DNA of 25,842 nucleotides from Candidatus Campbelliibacteriota bacterium (GTDB lineage Bacteria; Patescibacteriota; Minisyncoccia; UBA9983): contig QIJB01000101.1 in assembly GCA_003231675.1 (NCBI GenBank), positions 1 to 25,842 on the forward strand, given 5' to 3'. Below the pieces are notes generated by a model. The model did no database searches, was not told the origin of the DNA, and was given only the letters and a program-made list of their open reading frames with translations. This document shows positions 1 through 8,758 of the stretch, piece by piece; the first letter of the stretch is position 1, and each line of letters opens with the position of its first letter. The position numbers were made by a program, and so were the translations under genes.

Positions 1-3000
1 TGTCGGTTGTATTGTTGTAACCGGCCTGATAACCTATGGCGACAAGGTTATTTCCCGTGTTATTGTAACCCACTTGGTAGCCCAAACCTGTTTGATAATT
101 CCCTGTGTTATATCTCCCCGCTCCCTCCCCGACAAAGAGTCCATAATTTGTGGACGAGGCGGAGAGAATTGTCTTCCCCGCCTGTTTGTAGCCGGAATAT
201 TGGTCGGTATTTACGAAGCCGGAGACATCCAGTTTATAGGAAGGAGTGGTGGTGGCGATGCCGACATTACCATCTTTTGTTATAACCATTCTACTGATAA
301 AATTGGTCGCGCTGAGATTTGTTTCAAAACTAAGGGAATTATCGTTCGCGTTATCTCCTCGGACACCCACATTCCATTTTTGACCGGGATTCACTCCGTC
401 ACCCAAAGAATACCAGATTCTCGCGTAACCGGTTGAACTCGCGCTATGCAACCCTATTTGAGCATATTCCGGGTCATAAATATCAAGATTAAATCCCGGC
501 GTCGTGGTGCCGATTCCAATCTTCCCGGATGGGTCAATAAAAATTGAAGAGGTCGCCATAATGTCCGTTCCGTCAGTGGCGTAATACGGAAATTGTCCTG
601 CCGTTCCAGAGGCGACTGTTCCGCTTCCGGCTCCGACACACACGCCGTTGACCGCGAAACATCCGTTAGTGATATTCCAGCCGTTGGCGGCCGTAGAAGT
701 GGAACTGTTTGAAGTGGCGGTAAAGTATGAAGAAACTGTTTCTCCGACAACCGACAGTTTGGCGTAGGGAGTGGTTGTGCCGATTCCGACGTTGCCGGAA
801 CTCAATGTCGTTCCCGTTCCATCAAGCCCTGTTCCAAAGATGAGATTTCCGATGTTGAGTTGATTATCTCCGGTGGTCAAGGGGGCATCAACATCATATC
901 CGATAATAAGATTATTTGAGCCGGTGGTGATATTCTGTCCGGCGGCATAGCCCAAAGCAATATTATGCCTTCCTTCCGCAGTTTTACTCCACCAGCCGGT
1001 GGATGTGGCATCATCACCTTCCCATGTATGGGTTAAATAGAAATTATCCGGGTCAATAACCGTAATCGTGTATGTTCCGTTGTAGTTTATTGATCCTGTG
1101 ATTGAAATATTGGAAACTGTCCCCGTTAATCCGTGGGTTTGTGATATAGCTTTTACCGTACCAGGCACTGTTCCGCTATAATCGCTCCAGGATATTATGT
1201 TTTTACTGGTAGGTTTGATATTATAGAGAGCACTCGCTCCGAGAGCGGTATTGTTATTCCCGGTAGTGTTGGAATAGAGAGATTCTGTGCCGTTTGCGGT
1301 GTTGTTGTTCGCGGTAACATTGGAATAGAGGGAGTAGTAACCGATTGCGGTGTTGTTGTTCCCCCTAAGATTGTGAAAGAGGGATTCTGTTCCATTTGCG
1401 GTGTTGTTATTTGCATCGCCATTAGCATAGAGGGATAAGTAACCTACCGCGGTGTTGTTGTTTCCCTTATTGTAATAAAGAGAGTTTACACCATTTGCGG
1501 TGTTGTTTGAGCCACTGCTGTTATAGTAAATTGATTCATAACCGGTTGCGGTGTTGTTGTTTCCAGTAGTGTTGTAGTAGAGGGAGCTCGCGCTGTTTGC
1601 GCTATTATAAAATCCGGTGGTGTTTGAATAAAGAGAATCAGCGCCGAGAGCTGTATTGAAATACCCTGTGGTGTTTGAAGAAAAAGAGTCAGCGCCGACA
1701 GCGGTATTCAAACTGGATTGAAAATATTGTGTCGCCGTTGAGCCCATAGTAAGGTTGCCAGTATACTTTCCAATAAAAGTGTTTTCACCCAATGTCGTTA
1801 CCGTTCCGTTATTGCCATAATTGAAATTATAGATAAAAGGAATACCATTTTTGGTAATCACTCCGTACTGGTTTGTATAAGTCGTATCGTCCAAATTTAT
1901 GTTTCCTTGGTAAATATCAAGTTTTACCCCCGGCGTCGTGGTGCCGATTCCAATCTTCCCGGATGGGTCAATAAAAATTGAAGAGGTTGCCGTGAGGTCT
2001 GTTCCGTCAGCTGCGTAATACGGAAACTGTCCGGTTGTTCCTAAACCGGTTGTTCCGGAACCTCCTCCGGTAACACACATTCCATTGACCGCGAAACATC
2101 CGTTAGTGATATTCCAGCCGTTGGCGGCGGTTGAAGTAGCGGTTGTTGAGGCGGCAGTGAAGTATGAGGAAACTGTTTCTCCGACAACCGACAGTTTGGC
2201 GTAAGGGGAAGTGGTACCAATTCCAACGTTGCCCTCTCTGTTTACTGTCATTATGGTTCCTTCTCTCGTATTGCCAATTTTAAAAATATCACTTCCTCCG
2301 TCTACATCAATTATTTGAAGACCGTTGGAAATATCAATGACATACGCGTAATTTCCCAAAACATAGACATCCTTGAAACTATAAGGGGCTTCGTATTCCT
2401 CGGCGAAAGAAGGACTGGCGGGGTTGGATATGTCAATGATTTGAAGAGATGAACCGTCCGCAACATAGGCGTAGTTACCTGAAACGCTGACGCTCTGCGC
2501 GCCTCCAGAAATGTCATAATTTCCGACCAGCGAAGGGCTGGCTGGGTTGGATACGTCAATGATTTGAAGAGATGTCCCATTCACCAAATACGCGTAATTG
2601 CCGGACACATAAACGTCTCGCGCCGTGGAGGTATTATAATTTCCGACCAGCGAAGGGCTGGCTGGGTTGGATACGTCAATGATTTGCAGACCGTTGTTGT
2701 CATCTGGCACATAAGCATAATTGCCTGAAATATAAACGGACATTGTATTCCCGGGTGTGTTGTAAGTTCCCGTTAAGGAAGGACTGGCGGGGTTGGATAT
2801 GTCAATGATTTTAAGACCATGACCGGGGTCGGTGTTGCTCCATCCGCTACTATGATCCACCACATAGGCATAGTTTCCGGAAACGTAAACATCCCGATCC
2901 TGCGCTGTTCCGGATGTATCGTAATTTCCCGCAAGGGTTGGGGTGGAGGGATTGGAAACGTCTATGATTTCCAACCCGAATGATCCGTCCGCAACATAAG

Positions 3001-3454
3001 CGTAATTACCTGAGACATAAATGCCTTTAGCGCCCGAATGAGAAAATCTGTAAAAAGAGACAGATAACGGGTCAGTCGGGGCGGATACGTTAATGATTTG
3101 GAGGCTGCCGTTATAAGTGTTGGTAACATACGCATAATTCCCGGAAACAAAAACCCTGACGGAACTCCATGAATATACACTCCCGGCGAGAGACGGACTT
3201 CCAAAGAGGGTGAGCCGGGCGGAGGGCGAACTTGTGCCTATCCCAATCCTGCTGTTTGAAGAATTGACAAAAAAGGCGTTGTTGGAAAAATTAACATCTC
3301 CGGAGACGGTCAGCCCCCCGTCCGTGGTGATGCTTGAGCCGATTGTCGTTGAACCGGTTGCCGCCAGAGCAACGAAGACAAAGGTGAAGACAACAGAAAG
3401 AGCGACTGAAAGAAAGGCTTTCGTTTTGTAAAATTTTTTGCGCGCCAGATACAT
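1..3454 (-). CDS. Giant repeat-rich surface protein, LVIVD propeller plus YadA-head-like repeats (3' end outside window)
   Basis: One minus-strand frame stays open from the ATG at 3454 to the left edge, about 1151 codons; I checked the phase at about eight points. An in-frame TAG lies just upstream of the ATG. Residues about 1-33 (MYLARKKFYKTK then a hydrophobic stretch) look like a signal peptide or anchor. Residues about 105-385 hold seven GNYAYV...GLQIIDVSNPASPSL units, the LVIVD beta-propeller repeat. Residues about 580-750 hold ten 17-residue units of the NTAxGxxSLYxNTTGN type, like YadA/Hep_Hag heads. VGIGTTTP motifs recur, and more GYQAGYNNTGN units reach the edge. Proteins of this style often end in an S74 intramolecular chaperone domain; that end is not visible here. 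Likely a secreted adhesin or fibre; function inferred only. A terminator separates it from metG, so it is probably transcribed on its own. Confidence 0.85.
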   Translation of the reverse strand, partial: MYLARKKFYKTKAFLSVALSVVFTFVFVALAATGSTTIGSSITTDGGLTVSGDVNFSNNAFFVNSSNSRIGIGTSSPSARLTLFGSPSLAGSVYSWSSVRVFVSGNYAYVTNTYNGSLQIINVSAPTDPLSVSFYRFSHSGAKGIYVSGNYAYVADGSFGLEIIDVSNPSTPTLAGNYDTSGTAQDRDVYVSGNYAYVVDHSSGWSNTDPGHGLKIIDISNPASPSLTGTYNTPGNTMSVYISGNYAYVPDDNNGLQIIDVSNPASPSLVGNYNTSTARDVYVSGNYAYLVNGTSLQIIDVSNPASPSLVGNYDISGGAQSVSVSGNYAYVADGSSLQIIDISNPASPSFAEEYEAPYSFKDVYVLGNYAYVIDISNGLQIIDVDGGSDIFKIGNTREGTIMTVNREGNVGIGTTSPYAKLSVVGETVSSYFTAASTTATSTAANGWNITNGCFAVNGMCVTGGGSGTTGLGTTGQFPYYAADGTDLTATSSIFIDPSGKIGIGTTTPGVKLDIYQGNINLDDTTYTNQYGVITKNGIPFIYNFNYGNNGTVTTLGENTFIGKYTGNLTMGSTATQYFQSSLNTAVGADSFSSNTTGYFNTALGADSLYSNTTGFYNSANSASSLYYNTTGNNNTATGYESIYYNSSGSNNTANGVNSLYYNKGNNNTAVGYLSLYANGDANNNTANGTESLFHNLRGNNNTAIGYYSLYSNVTANNNTANGTESLYSNTTGNNNTALGASALYNIKPTSKNIISWSDYSGTVPGTVKAISQTHGLTGTVSNISITGSINYNGTYTITVIDPDNFYLTHTWEGDDATSTGWWSKTAEGRHNIALGYAAGQNITTGSNNLIIGYDVDAPLTTGDNQLNIGNLIFGTGLDGTGTTLSSGNVGIGTTTPYAKLSVVGETVSSYFTATSNSSTSTAANGWNITNGCFAVNGVCVGAGSGTVASGTAGQFPYYATDGTDIMATSSIFIDPSGKIGIGTTTPGFNLDIYDPEYAQIGLHSASSTGYARIWYSLGDGVNPGQKWNVGVRGDNANDNSLSFETNLSATNFISRMVITKDGNVGIATTTPSYKLDVSGFVNTDQYSGYKQAGKTILSASSTNYGLFVGEGAGRYNTGNYQTGLGYQVGYNNTGNNLVAIGYQAGYNNTTD
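494..796 (-). repeat. Long direct repeat inside the surface protein gene, copy 2
   Basis: Encodes a module of about 100 residues (about 887-987) running from GNVGIGTTTPYAKLSVVGET through GCFAVNGVCV to DPSGKIGIGTTTPG. It is closely similar at DNA level, including a run of more than 50 identical bases, to 1928-2233. The two copies are in the same frame and orientation. Confidence 0.85.
1205..1712 (-). repeat. Ten coding tandem repeats of about 51 bp (YadA-head-like)
   Basis: On the minus strand successive units read NTAVGADSFSSNTTG, NTALGADSLYSNTTG, and so on to NTALGASALYN. Each unit is about 17 codons, with conserved N-T-A-x-G and SLYxN positions. The DNA signature on the plus strand is a recurring gcggtgttgttgtt. 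Spacing and codon phase show that selection acts on protein, so this is not a CRISPR or satellite. Confidence 0.85.
1928..2233 (-). repeat. Long direct repeat inside the surface protein gene, copy 1
   Basis: Encodes residues about 408-509 of the surface protein. Same module as 494-796, with differences concentrated in the Gly/Thr-rich linker after the second cysteine. Both copies keep the paired cysteines of GCFAVNGxCV, which could form a disulfide. Confidence 0.85.
2300..3145 (-). repeat. Seven LVIVD repeats (beta-propeller)
   Basis: Seven units each carry GNYAYV or GNYAYL followed by GLQIIDV, SLQIIDI, GLKIIDI or close variants, then SNPASPSL. Unit length is about 38-50 codons. Several neighbours are nearly identical at DNA level, with the plus-strand run ggctgggttggata repeated. 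Seven copies match the blade number of a closed seven-bladed propeller. Confidence 0.85.
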
Positions 3455-3489
3455 AAAATAAAAGCGGATTTTAACCCTCTATTTCCTCA

Positions 3490-3495
3490 ATAATA
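3490..3495 (-). promoter_or_regulatory. Possible -10 element for the surface protein gene
   Basis: Minus strand TATTAT, one mismatch from TATAAT, placed so that transcription would start about 25 bases before the ATG at 3454. No good -35 is visible because the upstream region is the T tract of the metG terminator. Weak call. Confidence 0.25.
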
Positions 3496-3498
3496 CCA

Positions 3499-3534
3499 TA
3501 AAAAAAAACAAAAAACTAATCCTGCTGTGGATTA
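3499..3534 (-). terminator. Rho-independent terminator after metG
   Basis: Minus strand TAATCC, loop ACAGCA, GGATTA (perfect 6-bp stem, 3517-3534), followed by GTTTTTTG and nine more T. It begins at the base after the metG stop codon, so it ends the long leftward operon. Confidence 0.7.
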
Positions 3535-4974
3535 CTATACCCTTAAAAATAGAGGTTTTGGCATTTTATTGTCCCTAATCGCCGAAAGTATTTTTTGAGA
3601 GGTTCCCGGTAAAAAAGGCGCAAGCATCAGGGCGATTTTTTTAAGACCGCTAACTAGCTCCCGCAGTATTTCTTTGGCGGCCTCTTCGTCCGTTTTCACA
3701 AGTTTGAAAGGCTCTGTTTTTTGAATTCGCGAATCAAGTTTTGACACCAACTCCCAAATTTTATCCATTGCCCTGCTCAATTCAAAATTTTCCATAAATT
3801 TGTCAAAGTCGGAGACAACTCCTTCTTCTTGTTTGGACGACCCGCTCTCAAAATTCTCCCCGGCAAGATATTGCTCGCTCATTTTCATAATCCGCGCCGT
3901 CAGATTACCAAGTCCGTTCGCTAAATTGGCATTATAGGCATCCTTGAATTTTTCTTCCGTGATATCTCCATCCTCAAAAGGGGATATTTCCCGCAATAAA
4001 TAATAACGGACGGCGTCCGCTCCGTATTTTTCAATTAAATCAAAAGGGTCAATAACATTTCCAGAACTCTTTGACATTCTTCTTCCTCCGGAAAGAAGAA
4101 AACCGTGAACCATTATTCTTTTGGGGAGCGCCAACCCTGCGGACAAAAGCATCGCCGGCCAAACAAGGGCGTGAAAACGCAAAATATCTTTGCCAATTAG
4201 ATGCAAATCAGCCGGCCAAAACCTGTTAAATTTTTCTTGATTATCCGACCCGTAACCGAGGGCGGAAATATAATTAGAAAGCGCGTCGCACCACACATAC
4301 ATCAATTGAGATTCATCTCCGGGAACCGGAATTCCCCATCCGTCTAATTTCTCCGCCGGCCGGGAAAAACTTATATCTTCCGCACCTCTTTTAATCATGG
4401 ATAAAATTTCATTTTTTCTCGCCGGCGGAATAATTTTTATTTCATCAATTTCAATCTTTTTTTTGATTATATCCGCATAACGAGAGAGCCTAAAAAAATA
4501 ATTTTCCTCTTCAATCAGTTCGGGCTCCTTGCCGTGATAAGGGCACTTTCCGTCTGTTAAATCTTTTTCCGTAACATACGCCTCGCATCCGACGCAATAA
4601 TAACCCTTATATTTCCCCTTATAAATGTCTCCGGCGTTGACTAAATTATTCCAAAAAGCGCGCGCTCCCATCCAATGTTTTTCCGGGTCAGAAGTGCGAA
4701 TAAAACCATCATTGGAAATATTCAATTCCTTGATAAGTTTTTTGAATTTTTCCACATTCTCGTCCGTGAACTCTTTTACGCCCTTTTTCACCTCTTGTGC
4801 CGAACGGACTATCTTCAGACCGTGCTCATCAACACCCGTTAAAAAATAAACTTCCTTACCAAGAAGCCTTTCATGGCGCGCGATGCTGTCCGCCTGTATT
4901 TTTTCCAAAGCATGCCCGAAATGAGGGGGGCCGTTCACATAATCAATGGCGGTTGTGATATAGAATTTTTTCAT
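3535..4974 (-). CDS. metG: Methionyl-tRNA synthetase
   Basis: Class I aminoacyl-tRNA synthetase charging tRNA-Met in the cytoplasm; 479 residues, a compact form. The HIGH signature is PHFGH at residues 17-21, after the N-terminal FYITTAIDYVNG typical of MetRS. A zinc knuckle CVGC...CPYH lies near residues 127-145. The KMSKS loop is RRMSKSSGNV near residue 297. The C-terminal helical anticodon-binding domain is present (NLTARIMKMSEQYL, then helices to the end). The C-terminal tRNA-binding EMAP/Trbp111-like domain of longer MetRS is absent, as in many small genomes. It is last in the leftward operon, 16 bases after the AI-2E-type gene and directly followed by a terminator. Confidence 0.96.
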   Translation of the reverse strand: MKKFYITTAIDYVNGPPHFGHALEKIQADSIARHERLLGKEVYFLTGVDEHGLKIVRSAQEVKKGVKEFTDENVEKFKKLIKELNISNDGFIRTSDPEKHWMGARAFWNNLVNAGDIYKGKYKGYYCVGCEAYVTEKDLTDGKCPYHGKEPELIEEENYFFRLSRYADIIKKKIEIDEIKIIPPARKNEILSMIKRGAEDISFSRPAEKLDGWGIPVPGDESQLMYVWCDALSNYISALGYGSDNQEKFNRFWPADLHLIGKDILRFHALVWPAMLLSAGLALPKRIMVHGFLLSGGRRMSKSSGNVIDPFDLIEKYGADAVRYYLLREISPFEDGDITEEKFKDAYNANLANGLGNLTARIMKMSEQYLAGENFESGSSKQEEGVVSDFDKFMENFELSRAMDKIWELVSKLDSRIQKTEPFKLVKTDEEAAKEILRELVSGLKKIALMLAPFLPGTSQKILSAIRDNKMPKPLFLRV

Positions 4975-4990
4975 TATGAATCTTTATAAA

Positions 4991-6043
4991 TTATTGACTG
5001 CTAAAATGCGTGTGTTTCTTTTTTTTCTCAATATCCGCGATAAATTCAAAAAGAACGGCCATAATCGGAACGGATAAAAGCACGCCGAAAAACCCCCCTA
5101 ATTCCGCTCCAATAATAAGAGCCAGAATCGTAATAATGGGCGGGATGCCCACTGTCTTCCTTATGACAAGAGGGTAAATAAGATGATTTTCAAATTGTTG
5201 GATTATAATATACAAAAGAATTACCGCCAGGGCGCTGGATGGATTTTGCAAAAAAGCGATGGCGATGGGGGGAATGGAAGCCAAAATGGGTCCGAATATC
5301 GGTATTAACTCAAATATGGCGGCGAGAAGAGCGAAGGTAAGGGCATAGGGAACCCTGAGAATGGTAAGCCCGAGAAAGACGAGGACGCCCACAAGCACAC
5401 CTAACAATATCTGTCCTTTAAGCCAGCTTCCAATCTTATCGCGGGACCTGAACCAAAGATCAACGACATATTTTTCATGCGAAACAGGTGTTACAATCCG
5501 CAAAAAATTTTCAATACCTTTCTCTTGGACCGCAAGATAGAAAGAAAGAACGATAATGAGCGCAAAAGACAACGCTCCGCCAAAGGCGACGGTGGCCGCC
5601 TGAAAAAATCCGCTTGATATCTCTCCTATATACACTTTCGCGCTTTGAGCGAAACTGAGCAGCAGCCCTGAAATTGATGCCGGAAGTTCTGGTAAAAATT
5701 GCTGAATTGTCTTAAGCGCCAACGGTTTTTCCAAATATGACGGAGTGCTGACGGATAAATTTGATAATTCTGAAAAAATCGGAGGAATGACAAGATAAAA
5801 CATAACCCCCATTATCGCGAAAACAATTAGGTAGACAAGAATTACCGCGAGAACCCTTGGAATTTTATATTTTTGGAACCATCGCGCCGCCGGCTCCACC
5901 CCTGAGGCGACCACCACGGAAAAAAGGACCACCGCGACTATGTCGCGAATAACATAGAGAAAAATAAAAAGAATCACCACTAAAATAGCCTTAAAAAAGG
6001 TTCCGGAGTTGATATTGATGTTTATTGTTTTGTCGCCACTCAT
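4991..6043 (-). CDS. AI-2E family transporter-type membrane protein (PF01594-like)
   Basis: Polytopic inner-membrane protein of 350 residues with about seven or eight hydrophobic segments. The N-terminal pair of helices (about 15-50), the long central soluble stretch, and the C-terminal signatures ELIPIFGPILASIPP and ENHLIYPLVIRKTVGIPPI fit the AI-2E/YdiK/PerM family. Some members export autoinducer-2 or act as Na+/H+ antiporters; the substrate cannot be read from sequence. The C-terminus is basic and polar (EKKKKHTHFSSQ). It starts 5 bases after the M16 peptidase stop, so the two are probably co-translated. Confidence 0.88.
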   Translation of the reverse strand: MSGDKTINININSGTFFKAILVVILFIFLYVIRDIVAVVLFSVVVASGVEPAARWFQKYKIPRVLAVILVYLIVFAIMGVMFYLVIPPIFSELSNLSVSTPSYLEKPLALKTIQQFLPELPASISGLLLSFAQSAKVYIGEISSGFFQAATVAFGGALSFALIIVLSFYLAVQEKGIENFLRIVTPVSHEKYVVDLWFRSRDKIGSWLKGQILLGVLVGVLVFLGLTILRVPYALTFALLAAIFELIPIFGPILASIPPIAIAFLQNPSSALAVILLYIIIQQFENHLIYPLVIRKTVGIPPIITILALIIGAELGGFFGVLLSVPIMAVLFEFIADIEKKKKHTHFSSQ

Positions 6044-6048
6044 TCCTT

Positions 6049-7335
6049 TTATAATTCGCTGAATAATTTTTTATAATACCTTTCTTGGCCGGTCGCGTTC
6101 AGATGGCGACCTATCACAGCCAAACTGATATTTTCTGATTTAAAGACGCTGTTTGCTATCTTAAGAATATCATCTTGGCTGACTTTTTCAATCGTTTCCA
6201 AGATTTTATCCGGTTGGAGAATTTTTTTGTAGAAGAGGTCCTGCTCTCCGTAAAAATCCGCCACATGGTCGGTAGTTTCAAGACTTAGCGCCATCTGCCC
6301 CCTTATATAACTCTTCGCGTCATTTAAAACCTTCAGAGAAACTCTGTTCTTTTTCAGCTCAGATAAAATATCTTTCATTTTTTCAATCGTTTTTCGCAAA
6401 TTGGCGTGCGAGACCCCCGCCCTAAGATAGACAAGTCCGGTGTCGGTTTGAAGCCAATCATCGCTCCCAACATAATAAGCCAATCCGTTTTTTTCTCTTA
6501 TTTCAGAAAAAAGAAGTGATGATGAATTCCCTCCTAAAATAACGGACAAAACGCCAAGCGCGTGGCGTCTTTCATCAAACATATCAAATGCCCTAAAGCC
6601 GAGCGCCAGATGAGTTTGGTCGCTCTTTTTATTGAAAATTTCAATACGCGGACTTTTTTGATTTTGTTTCGTTTTTGTCGCGGAAATTTTCGCGCCTTTT
6701 TTTGTTTTTACAAAGGCTGATTCTACTTTCTTGAAAACTTTTTCCGAGTTGATTTTTCCTGCCACCACGATTTCCATATTTTTTGCGATATAATTACCGG
6801 CGCGATATTTTAAAATATCGGAACGCTTTATTCCGCCAACACTTTTTTTATCTCCCAAAACGCTTCTTCCCGCAGGTTGGTTGCCAAACATCAACGTCAA
6901 TAACAACTCTGCCACTTTCCGTTGCGGTAAATCTTCATACATTGCTATTTCTTGCAAAATAACGCCACGTTCCTTATTTATTTCTTCCTCTTTGAAAATC
7001 GGATTCAAAAGCAAGTCGGAAATAACATCAAGCCCCACGTCAAAATATTTAGACGCCAGTTTAACCCAAAAACCCGTTATTTCGTAACCAGTAAAAGCGT
7101 TATGGCTCGCCCCCACTCTGTCCAATTCTTTATATATATCGCCGGCAGTTGGTCTTTTTTCCGTTCCTTTGAAAAAAAGATGCTCTAAAAAATGAGAAAT
7201 TCCACTGAGCCGTTCGCTTTCATTTTTTGATCCCACTCCAACCAAAACCTGAATGGTCACCGCCTCGGAATTTTTCATAGGAACAACGGTAACGCGCAAA
7301 CCATTGCTTAAAACTTTCTTTTCAAACTTAAACAT
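6049..7335 (-). CDS. M16 family zinc metallopeptidase (processing-peptidase-like)
   Basis: 428 residues, the size of bacterial single-unit M16B peptidases. The inverted zinc motif HFLEH is at residues 48-52. The third ligand region lies about 75 residues further on (NKERGVILQEIAMYEDLP). The C-terminal half repeats the fold in inactive form, with the substrate-binding LAYYVGSDD region. The N-terminus FEKKVLSNGLRVTVVPM is typical of the family and shows no signal peptide, so it is probably cytoplasmic or acts on peptides near the membrane. It lies between glyS and the AI-2E-type gene in the operon. Substrate unknown. Confidence 0.93.
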   Translation of the reverse strand: MFKFEKKVLSNGLRVTVVPMKNSEAVTIQVLVGVGSKNESERLSGISHFLEHLFFKGTEKRPTAGDIYKELDRVGASHNAFTGYEITGFWVKLASKYFDVGLDVISDLLLNPIFKEEEINKERGVILQEIAMYEDLPQRKVAELLLTLMFGNQPAGRSVLGDKKSVGGIKRSDILKYRAGNYIAKNMEIVVAGKINSEKVFKKVESAFVKTKKGAKISATKTKQNQKSPRIEIFNKKSDQTHLALGFRAFDMFDERRHALGVLSVILGGNSSSLLFSEIREKNGLAYYVGSDDWLQTDTGLVYLRAGVSHANLRKTIEKMKDILSELKKNRVSLKVLNDAKSYIRGQMALSLETTDHVADFYGEQDLFYKKILQPDKILETIEKVSQDDILKIANSVFKSENISLAVIGRHLNATGQERYYKKLFSEL

Positions 7336-7374
7336 AAGCCTATAATAGCATAAAAGGAGAATTTTGTTTTTATT

Positions 7375-8758
7375 TTAGATTTTTAGGCGGGATGCCAGCT
7401 CTTCAATTTTCACCCTTTCCTGTTCGCCAGTGTCGCGGTCGCGAAGGGTGACGGTATTGTCTTCCAGCGTGTCAAAGTCAACCGTTACGCAATATGGCGT
7501 CCCGATTTCGTCCTGCCTGCGGTATCGTTTGCCGATATTTCCGTTGTCGTCAAAAACAACAGGTTGGATTTCTTTTTTTATCATTTCGTAAACTTCTCTC
7601 GCCTTCGCGACCAACTCCGGCTTATTTTTAAGGAGAGGAAAAACCGCCGCCTTAATCGGAGCGATTTCCGGTTTGAATTTCATAAACACCCTCTTGCCGC
7701 CGGACATTTCGTCTTCGGTGTAAGCTTCACAAAACGCCGCCAGCAAAGCCCTGTCCACCCCGAACGACGGCTCTATCGCATGCGGGACAAATCTTTCTTT
7801 TGGTTCCTCGTCGTAATAGTCAATTTTGTGGTTTTTTAGGTCAAAATCTCCGCGGTACGCCAATCCGACAACCTCGTCATCGCCGAACGGATACTTGTAA
7901 AAAATATCTATGGTCCTTTTTGAATAATGCGCCAAATCATCTTTGGGAACTTCAAAATCGGAAAGACTCCCCGCGGTGATTCCGATACTTTCCAGCCAAC
8001 CGTGAATCTCCGACCGCCAATGCTCAAAAACAGTCTGCCAATCTTCATCATTCTTGGGCGGTTTTATGAAATACTCAATCTCCATTTGCTCAAATTCCCG
8101 CACGCGAAAAAGAAAATCTCCGGGGGTGATTTCGTTCCTGAACGATTTTCCGATCTGGGCGATGCCGAACGGAAGTTTCGGGTGCATTGAATCAACGACA
8201 TTTTTGAAATTTACGAAAATCCCTTGAGCCGTTTCGGGACGAAGATAAATTTGGGAGGCGGTGCCCTCAACCGCCCCAATAAAAGTTTTGAACATCATAT
8301 TGAATTGCTTTTCTTCCGTCAGCTCCCCTCCGCACTCGGGGCACTGTCGGACGGCTTCGTTTCCGTCCCCACCCCGAAGTCGGACTTCGGGGACCCCGAA
8401 GTCCGACTTCGGGGTGGGGGAAATTTTATCAGCCCTGAATCTTTTGTGGCATTTCTTGCATTCAACGAGAGGGTCGGAAAAACCCGCCGTATGCCCGCTC
8501 GCCTCCCACACTTTGGGGTTCATCAAAATGGCGGCGTCAAGTCCGAACATATCCTCCCTGTTCAGAACGAATTTTTTCCACCCACGAATTTTTTATGTTG
8601 TTTTTCAGCAAAACTCCGAGTGGACCGTAATCCCAGACGCCCGCCAACCCGCCGTAAATTTCCGAGCTCTGATACACAAAGCCTCTCCTTTTGGCAAGGC
8701 TTACGATTTTTTCCATTTTACCGTCAATATTGGAACTTTTTGAATTTATGGGTTTCAT
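7375..8758 (-). CDS. glyS: Glycyl-tRNA synthetase (single-chain type), interrupted by a +1 frameshift
   Basis: Class II synthetase of the alpha2 (archaeal/eukaryotic/Firmicute) type, charging tRNA-Gly. The N-terminal part (GFVYQSSEIYGGLAGVWDYGPLG) ends in frame at a TGA near 8537. The rest (FGLDAAILMNPKVWEASGH...) is in the next frame. Dropping one A from the six-A run at 8572-8577 restores KNSWVEKFVLNREDMFGLD and gives about 460 residues. Zinc region CKKC...CPECGG, motif 2 region RNEITPGDFLFRVREFEQ, motif 3 EPSFGVDRALLAAF and the C-terminal anticodon domain are present. I take the ATG at 8758; a TTG at 8806 also opens the frame and an ATG at 8716 is possible. The zinc region carries a 53-bp palindromic insert. 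Sequencing error is likelier than a dead gene, since the enzyme is essential. Confidence 0.9.
8367..8419. repeat. Perfect 53-bp palindrome inserted in frame in glyS
   Basis: Arms of 26 bp (8367-8392 and 8394-8419) are exact reverse complements around a single central A. Each arm itself contains a 21-bp hairpin (ccccgaagtc, one base, gacttcgggg). It encodes about 18 residues around PKSDFG and EVRLRGG between the two cysteine pairs of the zinc region, without breaking the frame. No second copy is seen in the window. Confidence 0.9.
8572..8577 (-). other. Frameshift site in glyS (A6 run on the coding strand)
   Basis: The N-terminal frame reads GAA AAA ATT CGT; removing one A gives GAA AAA TTC GTT CTG AAC and joins the two halves with family-like sequence. 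A single-base homopolymer insertion explains it. Confidence 0.8.

Noticed and set aside
7..436. Plus-strand frames over the left end
   Set aside because: They are antisense shadows of the continuous minus-strand surface protein, whose repeats and codon phase are clear.
1205..1712. Regular repeats that could suggest a CRISPR array or satellite
   Set aside because: Units have no constant repeat with unique spacers; they keep one reading frame and a protein consensus (NTAxGxxSLYxN).
3210..3431. Plus-strand frame of 73 codons opposite the signal peptide region
   Set aside because: Shadow of the N-terminus of the surface protein; no ribosome site or family resemblance.
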